From IMG/VR virus record IMGVR_UViG_3300007514_000030, positions 1 to 39,037 of that record: 39,037 nucleotides of DNA, one strand, 5' to 3'. The notes under the pieces were generated by a model, which did no database searches, was not told the origin of the DNA, and saw nothing but the letters and a program-made list of their open reading frames with translations. The translations under genes and the position numbers were made by a program. Below are positions 23,524-30,363 of the stretch, in pieces. Each line of letters opens with the position of its first letter. Position 1 is the first letter of the stretch. This DNA is from a virus.

Positions 23524-23563
23524 AAAAAAAGGTTAAGCCCTTCCCGATGTTCTGGGAAGGGCT
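23524..23563 (-). terminator. Rho-independent terminator of first early gene
   Basis: Perfect 10-bp stem AGCCCTTCCC/GGGAAGGGCT with an 8-base loop. On the reverse strand TAACC and seven T follow. It lies 7 bp past the stop codon of the gene at 23570. Confidence 0.85.
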
Positions 23564-23569
23564 AAGAGC

Positions 23570-23821
23570 CTATCGACGCGTTTCAGCGCAGATTTTGTCG
23601 TAGAATGCTTGAGCTTTAGCAGGGTCTACAGCATTAGAAATTAGAGTAGCGACTTTATCCTGGTTCTTAAGGCCAGAACTTAACCGTACTGTTAGTGAGT
23701 CATCTTCAGCCGTTGCTACGAGATTGAAGACGGTATTGCCAGTGGAGATACCAGTACGCATGATACTGTTGAGCATTTCACCACCAGTTTCTACTACGGA
23801 TACATCGTTTTGATCTTTCAT
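23570..23821 (-). CDS. First early gene product, 83 residues, unknown function
   Basis: Starts MKDQNDVSVVETGGEMLNSI and has FNLVATAEDDSLTVRLSSGL in the centre. TTAAGGAGATTTAAA precedes the ATG. It stands alone as a monocistronic unit, with a mini-hairpin motif upstream and its own terminator, which suggests strong immediate-early expression. No family recognised. Confidence 0.6.
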   Translation of the reverse strand: MKDQNDVSVVETGGEMLNSIMRTGISTGNTVFNLVATAEDDSLTVRLSSGLKNQDKVATLISNAVDPAKAQAFYDKICAETRR

Positions 23822-23861
23822 TTTAAATCTCCTTAACTATAGTTATTGGCAACATGCCTGA

Positions 23862-23876
23862 TAAGCGAAGCCTGGT
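23862..23876 (+). promoter_or_regulatory. Mini-hairpin motif TAAGCGAAGCCTGGT (copy 1)
   Basis: Copy of the GCGAAGC element 41 bp upstream of the first early gene, on the template strand for leftward transcription. A start about 11 bases left of the triloop, as for N4 promoters, would give a 30-base leader. Confidence 0.5.
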
Positions 23877-24009
23877 TCTCATGTGTAAAAGAATCCTTTT
23901 TCTTTTTGAGGGCGGGGGTAGTTTCCCGACCTCCTGACTCTGTCAGTTAGTACTGCACTTACACCTAGAAATAATATTTTTCACGCGGGCTATAAAGGGG
24001 GAAAAAATT

Positions 24010-24141
24010 ATGAATAAGAGAGAAATAATTAAACGAATTATTGGACGTTGGATAAAAGATGTGGCTGGGGTAAGAGCGAACGGAGCTGGGCGTAGCCCAA
24101 GCGGAGTGAAGCTCATCTATATAGTATTAATATATACATAA
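24010..24141 (+). CDS. Doubtful 43-residue frame in the divergent control region
   Basis: MNKREIIKRIIGRWIKDVAG... follows GGGGGAAAAAATT. The first half is a plausible basic amphipathic helix; the second half runs through the hairpin at 24087 and an AT-rich tract, and reads poorly as protein. Kept only because of the RBS. Confidence 0.25.
   Translation: MNKREIIKRIIGRWIKDVAGVRANGAGRSPSGVKLIYIVLIYT
24087..24099 (+). promoter_or_regulatory. 5-bp stem, 3-base loop hairpin TGGGC-GTA-GCCCA
   Basis: A 13-base perfect hairpin with a C-GTA-G closed triloop, the size class of N4 virion RNA polymerase promoter hairpins, on the template strand for leftward transcription. The central T is not the purine preferred in N4. 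GAGC/GCTC lie further out. Confidence 0.35.
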
Positions 24142-24207
24142 GTACTACAGATTTATTGTTATGGGGGAAATAAAGGTCGAGGCCTGAGGGCTCCTTTAGG
24201 AGTCCGA

Positions 24208-24220
24208 AGGTCGGAGACCT
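24208..24220 (+). promoter_or_regulatory. N4-type promoter-like hairpin AGGTC-GGA-GACCT
   Basis: Perfect 5-bp stem with a GGA triloop closed by C-G, on the template strand for leftward transcription. N4 virion RNA polymerase promoters are template-strand hairpins of 5-7 bp with a 3-base loop and a purine at its centre, which this meets exactly. It lies upstream of all early genes. Confidence 0.45.
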
Positions 24221-24279
24221 GTTCTTCTCTTTCTTAGAGGTCCATAACAGGTTTAGATACAATAAGTTACAAGATCTAC

Positions 24280-24330
24280 AATCGCATATATGCTATTAAA
24301 AACGCCTGTTTAATCGCATATTTACTATTA
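24280..24330. repeat. Two direct repeats AATCGCATATNTNCTATTA, 32 bp apart
   Basis: 24280-24298 and 24312-24330 match at 17 of 19 positions. The 32-bp offset equals three helical turns, so bound proteins would lie on the same face. They end 14 bp before the -35 box of the promoter at 24345, the normal place for an activator or repressor. Confidence 0.6.
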
Positions 24331-24344
24331 GGATGATTTTAATG

Positions 24345-24373
24345 TTGCAATTTGCAGTAAATAGGTATATTAA
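24345..24373 (+). promoter_or_regulatory. Sigma70-type promoter for rightward genes
   Basis: TTGCAA (24345-24350), a 17-bp spacer and TATTAA (24368-24373), about 39 bp before the first rightward gene. A good match for a host promoter driving the late convoy. Confidence 0.6.
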
Positions 24374-24411
24374 TGTGGTGTTTTGCTAATATAATATTAA
24401 GGAGTAACTAA

Positions 24412-24540
24412 ATGGCTAAATGGATTATAGCACTTGGACTTACTATTTTTGTAGCTTGGTATTTTTTTAGCTATGAAGGCTCAGCAATATTTAATAATGA
24501 CACTGTAGATATGGGAATTTGGAAAGAATCTACTAAATAA
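24412..24540 (+). CDS. Small membrane or exported protein, 42 residues
   Basis: Starts MAKWIIALGLTIFVAWYFFS; residues 4-20 form one hydrophobic helix, followed by a short polar tail (GIWKESTK). TTAAGGAGTAACTA is the RBS. It is the first gene of the rightward unit. Function unknown. Confidence 0.6.
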   Translation: MAKWIIALGLTIFVAWYFFSYEGSAIFNNDTVDMGIWKESTK

Positions 24541-24549
24541 GGAGATCTA

Positions 24550-24750
24550 ATGTATCCCGTTAAAATATTTGATGGGGAAGGAAATTTATTAAGGATAGTT
24601 CAGCCTGAATTTGATCCGAATCAGAAACCTAATAGAAGATTTCAGGCGCACCCGTGTCCTGGCTGTGGAGCAAACACCTCAAATAAGAAATATTGTAATA
24701 TTTGTGTAGGTAAGAGAAATGAGAAAACCCGCTCATCCAGACGTAAATGA
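24550..24750 (+). CDS. Small zinc-ribbon protein
   Basis: A 66-residue protein, MYPVKIFDGEGNLLRIVQPE..., with CPGC and CNIC 11 residues apart, a zinc ribbon, then a basic tail (KRNEKTRSSRRK). The opening strand resembles that of the zinc-finger protein at 5937. AAGGAGATCTA precedes the ATG. Likely nucleic acid-binding. The terminator overlaps its 3' end. Confidence 0.7.
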   Translation: MYPVKIFDGEGNLLRIVQPEFDPNQKPNRRFQAHPCPGCGANTSNKKYCNICVGKRNEKTRSSRRK

Positions 24751-24760
24751 ACGGGTTTTC
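24724..24760 (+). terminator. Bidirectional terminator-like hairpin
   Basis: AAAACCCG (24724-24731) pairs with CGGGTTTT (24752-24759), with TCAT/ATGA able to pair inside. The stem itself ends in four T. It overlaps the last codons of the zinc-ribbon gene. Confidence 0.6.
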
Positions 24761-24786
24761 CCTGCTTCATCCTAAGGAGGTAGGAA

Positions 24787-24822
24787 ATGAGAAACACTAA
24801 TAGAGTATCACAGAATGTTTAA
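24787..24822 (+). CDS. Leader peptide MRNTNRVSQNV overlapping next gene start
   Basis: An 11-codon frame behind TAAGGAGGTAGGAA, the strongest RBS of this region. It stops (TAA) eight bases into the next gene, whose own ATG has no good RBS. Translation of the downstream wHTH protein would therefore depend on ribosomes finishing this leader. Confidence 0.45.
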   Translation: MRNTNRVSQNV

Positions 24823-25192
24823 TAAACTACAATTAACTTCACATGCGGCTTTGCATGTAGCTAAGGCTAATTTACCGAATACAGCAGGATTGGTTTTATT
24901 AAAATTAATGTATCAGATTAATCGAAATAATATTATTGAAGGAACTCCGGAGAGTATTTCAAAAAAGGCTGGAGGAAATCTTCATATCTTTAATCGAGGA
25001 CTAAGAACATTAAAACAATTAGATTTTATTAGGAAGTACACGAAGAAAGAGTATATGCTTAATCCAGATATATTGTTTAATGGAACCGATAAGCAATATT
25101 ATGTTGTTAAACATATGTGGGATACCCAAACAACTAAGGGTATGAGAGGTGCCAGCGATGAGAGGACGACCCAGGAAAACAGTGCCGAGTAA
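24815..25192 (+). CDS. Winged-helix protein, RepL-like
   Basis: A 125-residue protein. AGLVLLKLMYQINRNNIIEG, TPESISKKAGGNLHIFNRGL and RTLKQLDFIRKYTKKEYMLN give a winged helix: recognition helix then a wing ending in NPDILFNG, as in RepL and other phage wHTH regulators. RBS is supplied by the leader peptide frame. It could control the late operon or act in replication. The C-terminal 20 residues are charged and overlap the next gene. Confidence 0.65.
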   Translation: MFNKLQLTSHAALHVAKANLPNTAGLVLLKLMYQINRNNIIEGTPESISKKAGGNLHIFNRGLRTLKQLDFIRKYTKKEYMLNPDILFNGTDKQYYVVKHMWDTQTTKGMRGASDERTTQENSAE

Positions 25193-25355
25193 TCGAGATG
25201 CTCATATACTAGAAGCGGTAAGGGAAGGTAACCGTAAAGCACATGTTGCTGAGGTCTATGGTTTATCTAGGCAATATGTATCTGAAATAACACAAAGATG
25301 GCCAGAACTAGCTGTACGTGAGAAACCTATTACTCCATACAAATCAAAAAAATGA
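25158..25355 (+). CDS. Small helix-turn-helix DNA-binding protein
   Basis: A 65-residue protein from the ATG at 25158 (GAGAGG eight bases upstream; a GTG three codons earlier is possible). MRGRPRKTV is an AT-hook-like basic start. ILEAVREGNRKAHVAEVYGL then SRQYVSEITQRW form a resolvase/terminase-small-subunit type HTH. Being a few genes before the large terminase, it could recognise packaging DNA, or be a regulator. Confidence 0.65.
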   Translation: MRGRPRKTVPSNRDAHILEAVREGNRKAHVAEVYGLSRQYVSEITQRWPELAVREKPITPYKSKK

Positions 25356-25507
25356 AATACTTGTTATTTGTATTAATACTAAATGGATGTACAATAGCTA
25401 CTGATGTTGGTGTCGGCATATTAACTAATACATTAGGCGATGTAATAGGAGATATGATTAACGATGAAATTGATGAAGCTGAGGAAGAAGAAGAAGTAGA
25501 TGAGTAA
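25352..25507 (+). CDS. Small putative lipoprotein with acidic tail
   Basis: A 51-residue product. MKYLLFVLILNGC is a signal peptide with a lipobox-like end (LNGC, Cys13). The mature part is about 39 residues and ends in a run of Glu (EAEEEEEVDE). It overlaps both neighbours (ATGA at 25352; 8 bp at the 3' end). Its location away from the lysis genes argues against a spanin; superinfection exclusion is one possibility. Confidence 0.6.
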   Translation: MKYLLFVLILNGCTIATDVGVGILTNTLGDVIGDMINDEIDEAEEEEEVDE

Positions 25508-25817
25508 ATATATTAATTTAGAGACGAGTTGGGAGTGGAGTGGAAGTACTACAGCATGCGCGCTACTCTTGCCTTTAACATTAATGTGTAATAAAGATAA
25601 TGAAATCAATAAGAAAGACTTTACAGATAAACTTGTTGATTGGATTAAAGACTCTAGAACTTGGAATAAATATTGGAATGAGCTGGAAGAAGCTGGAATT
25701 ATAGTACAACTCGATGAGGATACTTGGATGATGTCACCTCATGAATGCTATTCTCCAGACGCTAATCACAATGTTCTACTTCAAAAATGGGATGAGGTCT
25801 GTCATGCAGCTAAGTAA
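25500..25817 (+). CDS. Small winged-helix-like phage protein
   Basis: A 105-residue protein, MSKYINLETSWEWSGSTTAC..., with a helical core (KDFTDKLVDWIKDSRTWNKY) and a segment WNELEEAGIIVQLDEDTWMM that looks like the last helix and wing of a wHTH, ending SPHECYSPDANHNVLLQKWD. The ending resembles that of the wHTH protein two genes upstream. Probably DNA-binding. Its 3' end carries the RBS of the next gene. Confidence 0.55.
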   Translation: MSKYINLETSWEWSGSTTACALLLPLTLMCNKDNEINKKDFTDKLVDWIKDSRTWNKYWNELEEAGIIVQLDEDTWMMSPHECYSPDANHNVLLQKWDEVCHAAK

Positions 25818-26580
25818 CTTACCTGATGTAGCAGCGCAGGTTTTAAATAATGAAAATAGTGATAGTTTAACTAAAGATATGCTAGCAGGTGCATTGCCTG
25901 ATAAACGTTTTAGGAAACATTTAACAGATAATGTTGTTGATATTATTAATGCTGAACCTGATAGTGAGCTAAGAAGAGTATTTAGAGACAATACACTAAG
26001 CTTCGCTAATGTATTAGCAGGCGGTAGATTTAGTTTAACTGCATACGTTAATGCAGTTAAATTTGTAAGTCTTAAACTATTAGGAGATACGACATCAACA
26101 GCTTATAGCAAAGTATTCCCGGATAGGTATCAAGGTTTGGTAGACAAGGGTACTTCAACTTCGCAAATAGCTTCCTTTGCTCAAAACTATGCTAATTCGC
26201 AGTTGATCACTAAAATTTTTGAGCAAACTATGGTACCTACCCATATACTTAATGCTCATGTCTACCAGGAAGCTATTAACGTGCAGGCAGACTTAATGCA
26301 TACAGCTAAGTCTGAGATGGTTAGACAAAAGGCGGCTGAAACGTTAATTGCGAATTTAGCTGCTCCTGCTATTTCTAAAGTAGAATTAGAAGTTAATTAT
26401 AATAATGACGTTGTTGAAGATTTACGCGCAACAACTAAAGCATTAGCACAACAACAATTAAAAATGATTATGAATGGACAGTCTAGTGCTAAAGAAATAG
26501 CGCATAGTGAAATTATTGCAGCTAAGGTTGAAACAGATGTAATAGACATCGAAACTACCGATGAGCAAAAATCTGCTTGA
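25804..26580 (+). CDS. Candidate small terminase subunit
   Basis: A 258-residue protein started at MQLSNLPDVAAQVLNNENSD because GATGAGGTCTGTC precedes that ATG. It is almost entirely helical, with oligomer-forming Ala/Gln-rich helices and an acidic C-terminus (VETDVIDIETTDEQKSA). Size, helical content, acidic tail and position two genes before the large terminase fit a small terminase. No specific signature confirms it, and the HTH protein at 25158 is a rival candidate. Confidence 0.4.
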   Translation: MQLSNLPDVAAQVLNNENSDSLTKDMLAGALPDKRFRKHLTDNVVDIINAEPDSELRRVFRDNTLSFANVLAGGRFSLTAYVNAVKFVSLKLLGDTTSTAYSKVFPDRYQGLVDKGTSTSQIASFAQNYANSQLITKIFEQTMVPTHILNAHVYQEAINVQADLMHTAKSEMVRQKAAETLIANLAAPAISKVELEVNYNNDVVEDLRATTKALAQQQLKMIMNGQSSAKEIAHSEIIAAKVETDVIDIETTDEQKSA

Positions 26581-26728
26581 AGAAACATGTGAAAATTGTG
26601 TGTGGTGGGAAGGTGACAGTAGTGGTAAACAAGGTAGGTGTAGCAAGCAGGAAGACCAACTTACCAATAGAACCGATGATTGTATTGTTGACTATTTAGC
26701 TAGGGATGTTCCTTATGAGTTTGATTAA
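26561..26728 (+). CDS. Small Cys-rich protein (probable zinc binding)
   Basis: A 55-residue protein, MSKNLLEETCENCVWWEGDS..., with CENC, then GRC and DDC: the spacing CxxC-x13-C-x13-C is a common small phage zinc-binding layout. It overlaps the end of the preceding gene and the start of the large terminase gene, so translation is coupled. Function unknown. Confidence 0.6.
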   Translation: MSKNLLEETCENCVWWEGDSSGKQGRCSKQEDQLTNRTDDCIVDYLARDVPYEFD

Positions 26729-28316
26729 AAAAACAGTTGATGAATGGCTAAATGATATCAACTATGAAGATGACCCCTCCTATGTACCTAGTGAATTTGC
26801 CTTAGAATTTGTTTCATTTATTAAATTAGTTAATGGTGAAAAAGGCGAAGAAAATAAAACTCCGGTTATTCATTATCAGATGATCGATAAAATCGCGGGT
26901 AAAACCCAGAACACCGCGAATATGTGCGCCCGTGGCTTAGCTAAGACTACTATATTTGCAGAATACTTATTTTTATATATAGCTGTTTATGGATCTATTC
27001 CTGGGTTTGGCAATGTAGATTATGCTTTATATGTTTCTGATAGTATCGAGAATGGCGTTAAGAAGATGCGATTGCGTATGGAAAGACGCTGTGAAAATAG
27101 TGAATTTTTAAAGACGTATATTAAAGATTTTAGATTTACAGACATTCGTTGGCATTTTAAAAATGCTTCGGGAAAGGAATTCGTTGTTACTGGACATGGT
27201 GCTAAAACAGGGGTTCGTGGAACAGTTGAACTGAATACGAGACCTCAACTTGCTGTATTGGATGATCTACTCGGTGATGAAGATGCTCGGTCCGCTACGA
27301 TTATTGAAAATGTTGAGAACACAGTCTACTCGGCTATTGATTATGCGTTACATCCAAATAAAAGGAAAGTTATTTGGAGTGGCACTCCGTTTAACTCTAA
27401 AGACCCTTTATACAAAGCTATTGAATCTGGTGTCTGGCACGTGAATGTTTATCCTGTATGTGAAAGTTTTCCTTGCACAAAAGAAGATTTTAAAGGAGCC
27501 TGGGAAGACCGATTTAGCTATGAGTATGTCAATAATCAATATCTTAAATCAAAAGGTGCCGGTAAATTAGATTCATTTAATCAAGAGCTAATGTTGCGTA
27601 TTACGAGTGAAGAAGAGCGCCTAGTAAATGATTCAGATATTATTTGGTATAAACGTAATAATGTTTTACAAAATAAGGGTGCTTATAATTTCTACGTAAC
27701 TACTGATTTTGCTACATCTGATCGAGAACATGCTGATTTTAGTGTAATTAACGTATGGGCTTATAATAATAATGCAGATTGGATGTGGGTAGACGGATTT
27801 TGTAAACGAGCTTTGATGAATGAAACAATAGATAATTTATTTCGTTTAGTTCAAATGTACAGCCCTCAGGAAGTAGGCATAGAAACTACTGGACAGCAGG
27901 GTGGGTTTATTAGTTGGATTCAAAATGAAATGGGTCTTCGTAATAATTATTTTACATTGTCTAAAGGTAAAAATAGCAATACTATTGGTATCCGACCTAC
28001 AAAAGATAAAATGTCTCGATTTCAACAAAATGCGATACCCTTATTTAAATCTAAAAAAATATGGCTACCTGAAGAATTAAAAGATAGTGATGAACTTACA
28101 GAGTTGCTCTTTGAACTGTCACTTGCTACTCTAAAAGGGTTTAAAAGTAAACATGATGATCAAATTGATACGATTACCATGCTTGCTGAATTAAATGCAT
28201 GGAAACCAAGTGAAGTTTCCATACAGGATGAAGATACCTCAGAAGAATTAGATAATTCTATTATGTGGGGAGATTCACCAACTAAAACAATAGGTGATAG
28301 TTCTTATTTTGTATAG
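26715..28316 (+). CDS. terL: Terminase large subunit
   Basis: A 533-residue packaging motor started at MSLIKKTVDEWLNDINY. The ATPase has the Walker A variant MCARGLAKTTIFAEY and Walker B PQLAVLDDLLGDEDARS, with coupling motif WSGTPFNSKD. The nuclease has VTTDFATSDREHADFS, VGIETTGQQGGF and KSKHDDQIDTI, giving the D-E-D RNase H-type triad. It cuts concatemers and drives DNA into proheads. The group resembles podoviral terminases (T7/N4 type) by the GLAKTT loop. No portal gene follows directly, which is unlike most phages. Confidence 0.92.
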   Translation: MSLIKKTVDEWLNDINYEDDPSYVPSEFALEFVSFIKLVNGEKGEENKTPVIHYQMIDKIAGKTQNTANMCARGLAKTTIFAEYLFLYIAVYGSIPGFGNVDYALYVSDSIENGVKKMRLRMERRCENSEFLKTYIKDFRFTDIRWHFKNASGKEFVVTGHGAKTGVRGTVELNTRPQLAVLDDLLGDEDARSATIIENVENTVYSAIDYALHPNKRKVIWSGTPFNSKDPLYKAIESGVWHVNVYPVCESFPCTKEDFKGAWEDRFSYEYVNNQYLKSKGAGKLDSFNQELMLRITSEEERLVNDSDIIWYKRNNVLQNKGAYNFYVTTDFATSDREHADFSVINVWAYNNNADWMWVDGFCKRALMNETIDNLFRLVQMYSPQEVGIETTGQQGGFISWIQNEMGLRNNYFTLSKGKNSNTIGIRPTKDKMSRFQQNAIPLFKSKKIWLPEELKDSDELTELLFELSLATLKGFKSKHDDQIDTITMLAELNAWKPSEVSIQDEDTSEELDNSIMWGDSPTKTIGDSSYFV

Positions 28317-28325
28317 AGGTTAAAT

Positions 28326-29006
28326 ATGAAAATTTCTGAGTACATTGATTATTTAATAACAGGTGAATGTAGTAAACTAGCTATTGCTAGTGTAGGTGAC
28401 ATGTCTGCAAATCCAGTTGTAACGCCTACGGCAGTCCAGGTAGTTAATCAAACTAAATTTATTAATTATATAAATTTAGCTAATTTAGCGTTGCATAAAC
28501 GGTTTCATTTATTAATTAAAGAATATGAACTGGACCAACCAGTAGATAAAGAAGAATACGCGTTGCCCTCTGATTTTTTAGTTCCCATCCATGCTTATTA
28601 CACTAGTGATTTCGATAAAGTTCATATTAGTGATGATTCAGTTAAATTAGTACAAGATATTGACAAACATGTGGCCATCCTATTGCCTGAACCATTTAAA
28701 GCAGTTATTAAAGGTACAGATGCAGAAACTCCAAAACGCAATCAAATTATTATAAAATATGCAGCTGCTCCTAAAAAAGTTAAAAATACATATACAGACT
28801 TAAAAATCAACGAAGTATATACAGAAGCATTACTTAATTATGCTGCATATAAAGCCCATAGTGCTGTTAATGGCGGTATGCAGGATGAAAATAATACGTA
28901 TTACATGCGATATGAAGCATCGTGTAAACAACTTATTAATTCTGGTATGTGGGGAAATAATCAAATCGAAATTAATACAAAATTAGAAGATAATGGTTTT
29001 GTATAA
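28326..29006 (+). CDS. Probable head-tail adaptor protein
   Basis: A 226-residue protein. NQTKFINYINLANLALHKRF is the helical start, DKEEYALPSDFLVPIHAYY is the beta portion and RNQIIIKYAAAPKKVKNTY plus VYTEALLNYAAYKAHSAVNG close it. Phage adaptor proteins (DUF6682-like, N4 gp-type connectors) share this arrangement of an LPxDF segment and a final helical bundle with AL..Y.ay.A. GAGGTTAAAT is the RBS. Identification rests on pattern and place after terL. Confidence 0.5.
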   Translation: MKISEYIDYLITGECSKLAIASVGDMSANPVVTPTAVQVVNQTKFINYINLANLALHKRFHLLIKEYELDQPVDKEEYALPSDFLVPIHAYYTSDFDKVHISDDSVKLVQDIDKHVAILLPEPFKAVIKGTDAETPKRNQIIIKYAAAPKKVKNTYTDLKINEVYTEALLNYAAYKAHSAVNGGMQDENNTYYMRYEASCKQLINSGMWGNNQIEINTKLEDNGFV

Positions 29007-29012
29007 ATTAGT

Positions 29013-29042
29013 TTGACATTTTTAGTGTTACTAACGTATCTT
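29013..29042 (+). promoter_or_regulatory. Sigma70-type promoter for tail gene cluster
   Basis: Perfect -35 TTGACA (29013-29018), 18-bp spacer and TATCTT (29037-29042). It is followed by a small hairpin (GCG-AGG-GTG-CCT-CGC around 29050) and the RBS of the gene at 29102. A host-polymerase late promoter, as in N4, is the natural reading. Confidence 0.6.
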
Positions 29043-29101
29043 AATAGTTGCGCAGGGTGCCTACGCTGAGAACAACCTCTTATGATATTTAGGAGTTAAC
29101 A

Positions 29102-29479
29102 ATGGCATACTATGATGAGATACAAGTAGTAGCTAATGATACAAAACCAGAAGTAAATCTTACCTTAAAAGATGCTAATACTGCTGCAGCTGGCCTTACC
29201 TTAGACCCAGATGATTCATCTACCTGGGCTCCTATTGATATTAGTGATCCAATTATTAGAGTAAAATTCCGTGCATTGGGCGGGTCTAGTATTTTAGATA
29301 CTATGACTTGTATTAAAGTAGCTCCGTTTACAGATGGAGCATGTTATATGCCCTGGGGTGCAACTACTTTAGCGGTTGCTGCTGGAACATATGAAGGTGA
29401 AATTGAATTAACTTATACAACTGGAGCTATTTGGACTCTATTTGATAGATTAAAGTTTAAAGTACGGGCGGACTTTTAA
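29102..29479 (+). CDS. Tail/baseplate protein with BppU_N-like Ig domain
   Basis: A 125-residue beta protein. Opening DEIQVVANDTKPEVNLTLKD, middle IRVKFRALGGSSILDTMTC and ending GEIELTYTTGAIWTLFDRLK then FKVRADF match the immunoglobulin-like N-terminal domain of baseplate upper proteins: a short domain describing a ramp of strands with W/F at the end. It should join tail appendages to the tail. TTAGGAGTTAAC is the RBS. Confidence 0.6.
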   Translation: MAYYDEIQVVANDTKPEVNLTLKDANTAAAGLTLDPDDSSTWAPIDISDPIIRVKFRALGGSSILDTMTCIKVAPFTDGACYMPWGATTLAVAAGTYEGEIELTYTTGAIWTLFDRLKFKVRADF

Positions 29480-30351
29480 TGAGTGCTCCTATCGGAAAAG
29501 CTGAAGTTCATAGTGCTCGTATAGCCGCAGAAGTTATACTGGATTACGATAGTAAGAATAGAGAATTTAATCTTACAATTCCTTTAGCTGATGCACATAC
29601 AGCTGTAATAACAAAACCAGCAATAAGTGATGTCTTTGCATTATTGGATGTTACAGCGCTACACCCATCTAAAACACCTGCGTATAGCGTCACTATTTCA
29701 GATACGGCCTACAGAGAAATAGATAAAGCTATAGCAGATGGTTTTGCTTTAGATGACTCGGCATTAATAGATAAAGATTATGTTGGGACTAAAGGTAATG
29801 TTGCTACGATATCGGACATTCTTGGGCTGTTGTATGAACATCCTGTAGCTGATAGCTATAGCATGAGTGACGTAGTTGCCCAAGCTTGGGACTACGTTAG
29901 AAACTTTAATGATAGTATTGCAATAGGAGATGTTGAATTTAACCCACTGGGTACTCATTTACTTAATACAAGAACATTAAATACATCCAATTCCCAGTTT
30001 GAGTTATTAAAAGGTAATGACCAGGCTGATACTCTTGGACCTGTTTCAGATGCAATAGCACTAACACCAGGTAAAAATTTAACAGATGCCTTTACATTTA
30101 GTGATACTGATGACTATAGCTTAGGTAAAGGTCTATCTGACACACTTGGTTTGACAGATTATCTGTATATAGACTTTAAAACTTTAACTGAGACAATGAG
30201 TCTAGCAGATACATTGGTCTACCATTATTATGACAACACTACTATAGCAGATAATGTGGCGACTGTTTCGGATTCAATAAACCTAAGTCACGTTTCGGGT
30301 GGGGTCTTGAATGCAACAGGAGTACCGTTAAATAATATGACATTAAATTAG
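29479..30351 (+). CDS. Repetitive structural protein (appendage)
   Basis: A 290-residue protein made of short degenerate repeats of the type SDxxxLxDxxxy, for example TISDILGLLYEHPVADSYSM, NFNDSIAIGDVEF and SDTLGLTDYLYIDFKTLTET. Such SD(S/T)...SD repeats are common in marine phage and bacterial structural proteins. Start ATG overlaps the previous stop (TAATG). Probably part of a tail appendage. No enzymatic motif. Confidence 0.5.
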   Translation: MSAPIGKAEVHSARIAAEVILDYDSKNREFNLTIPLADAHTAVITKPAISDVFALLDVTALHPSKTPAYSVTISDTAYREIDKAIADGFALDDSALIDKDYVGTKGNVATISDILGLLYEHPVADSYSMSDVVAQAWDYVRNFNDSIAIGDVEFNPLGTHLLNTRTLNTSNSQFELLKGNDQADTLGPVSDAIALTPGKNLTDAFTFSDTDDYSLGKGLSDTLGLTDYLYIDFKTLTETMSLADTLVYHYYDNTTIADNVATVSDSINLSHVSGGVLNATGVPLNNMTLN

Positions 30352-30363
30352 GAGCTTTAAAAA

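Larger units (their letters stand above)
24142..24411. other. Divergent control region between early and late genes
   Basis: 270 bp without a credible gene. It contains the hairpins GGGCTCC/GGAGTCC (loop TTTA) and AGGTC-GGA-GACCT, inverted repeats ACCTGTT/AACAGGT and TGTTATGG/CCATAACA, two direct repeats at 24280 and 24312, and the rightward promoter at 24345. Leftward early and rightward late transcription both appear to be organised from here. Confidence 0.6.

Noticed and set aside
24112-24134. T7-like promoter on the reverse strand (TTAATACTATATAG)
   Set aside because: It occurs once and lies in an AT-rich tract. Phage-polymerase promoters should recur upstream of several genes.
24010-24141. 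Convincing gene in the control region
   Set aside because: Only an RBS-like purine run supports it. The frame crosses a hairpin and AT-rich DNA, so it is listed at low confidence only.
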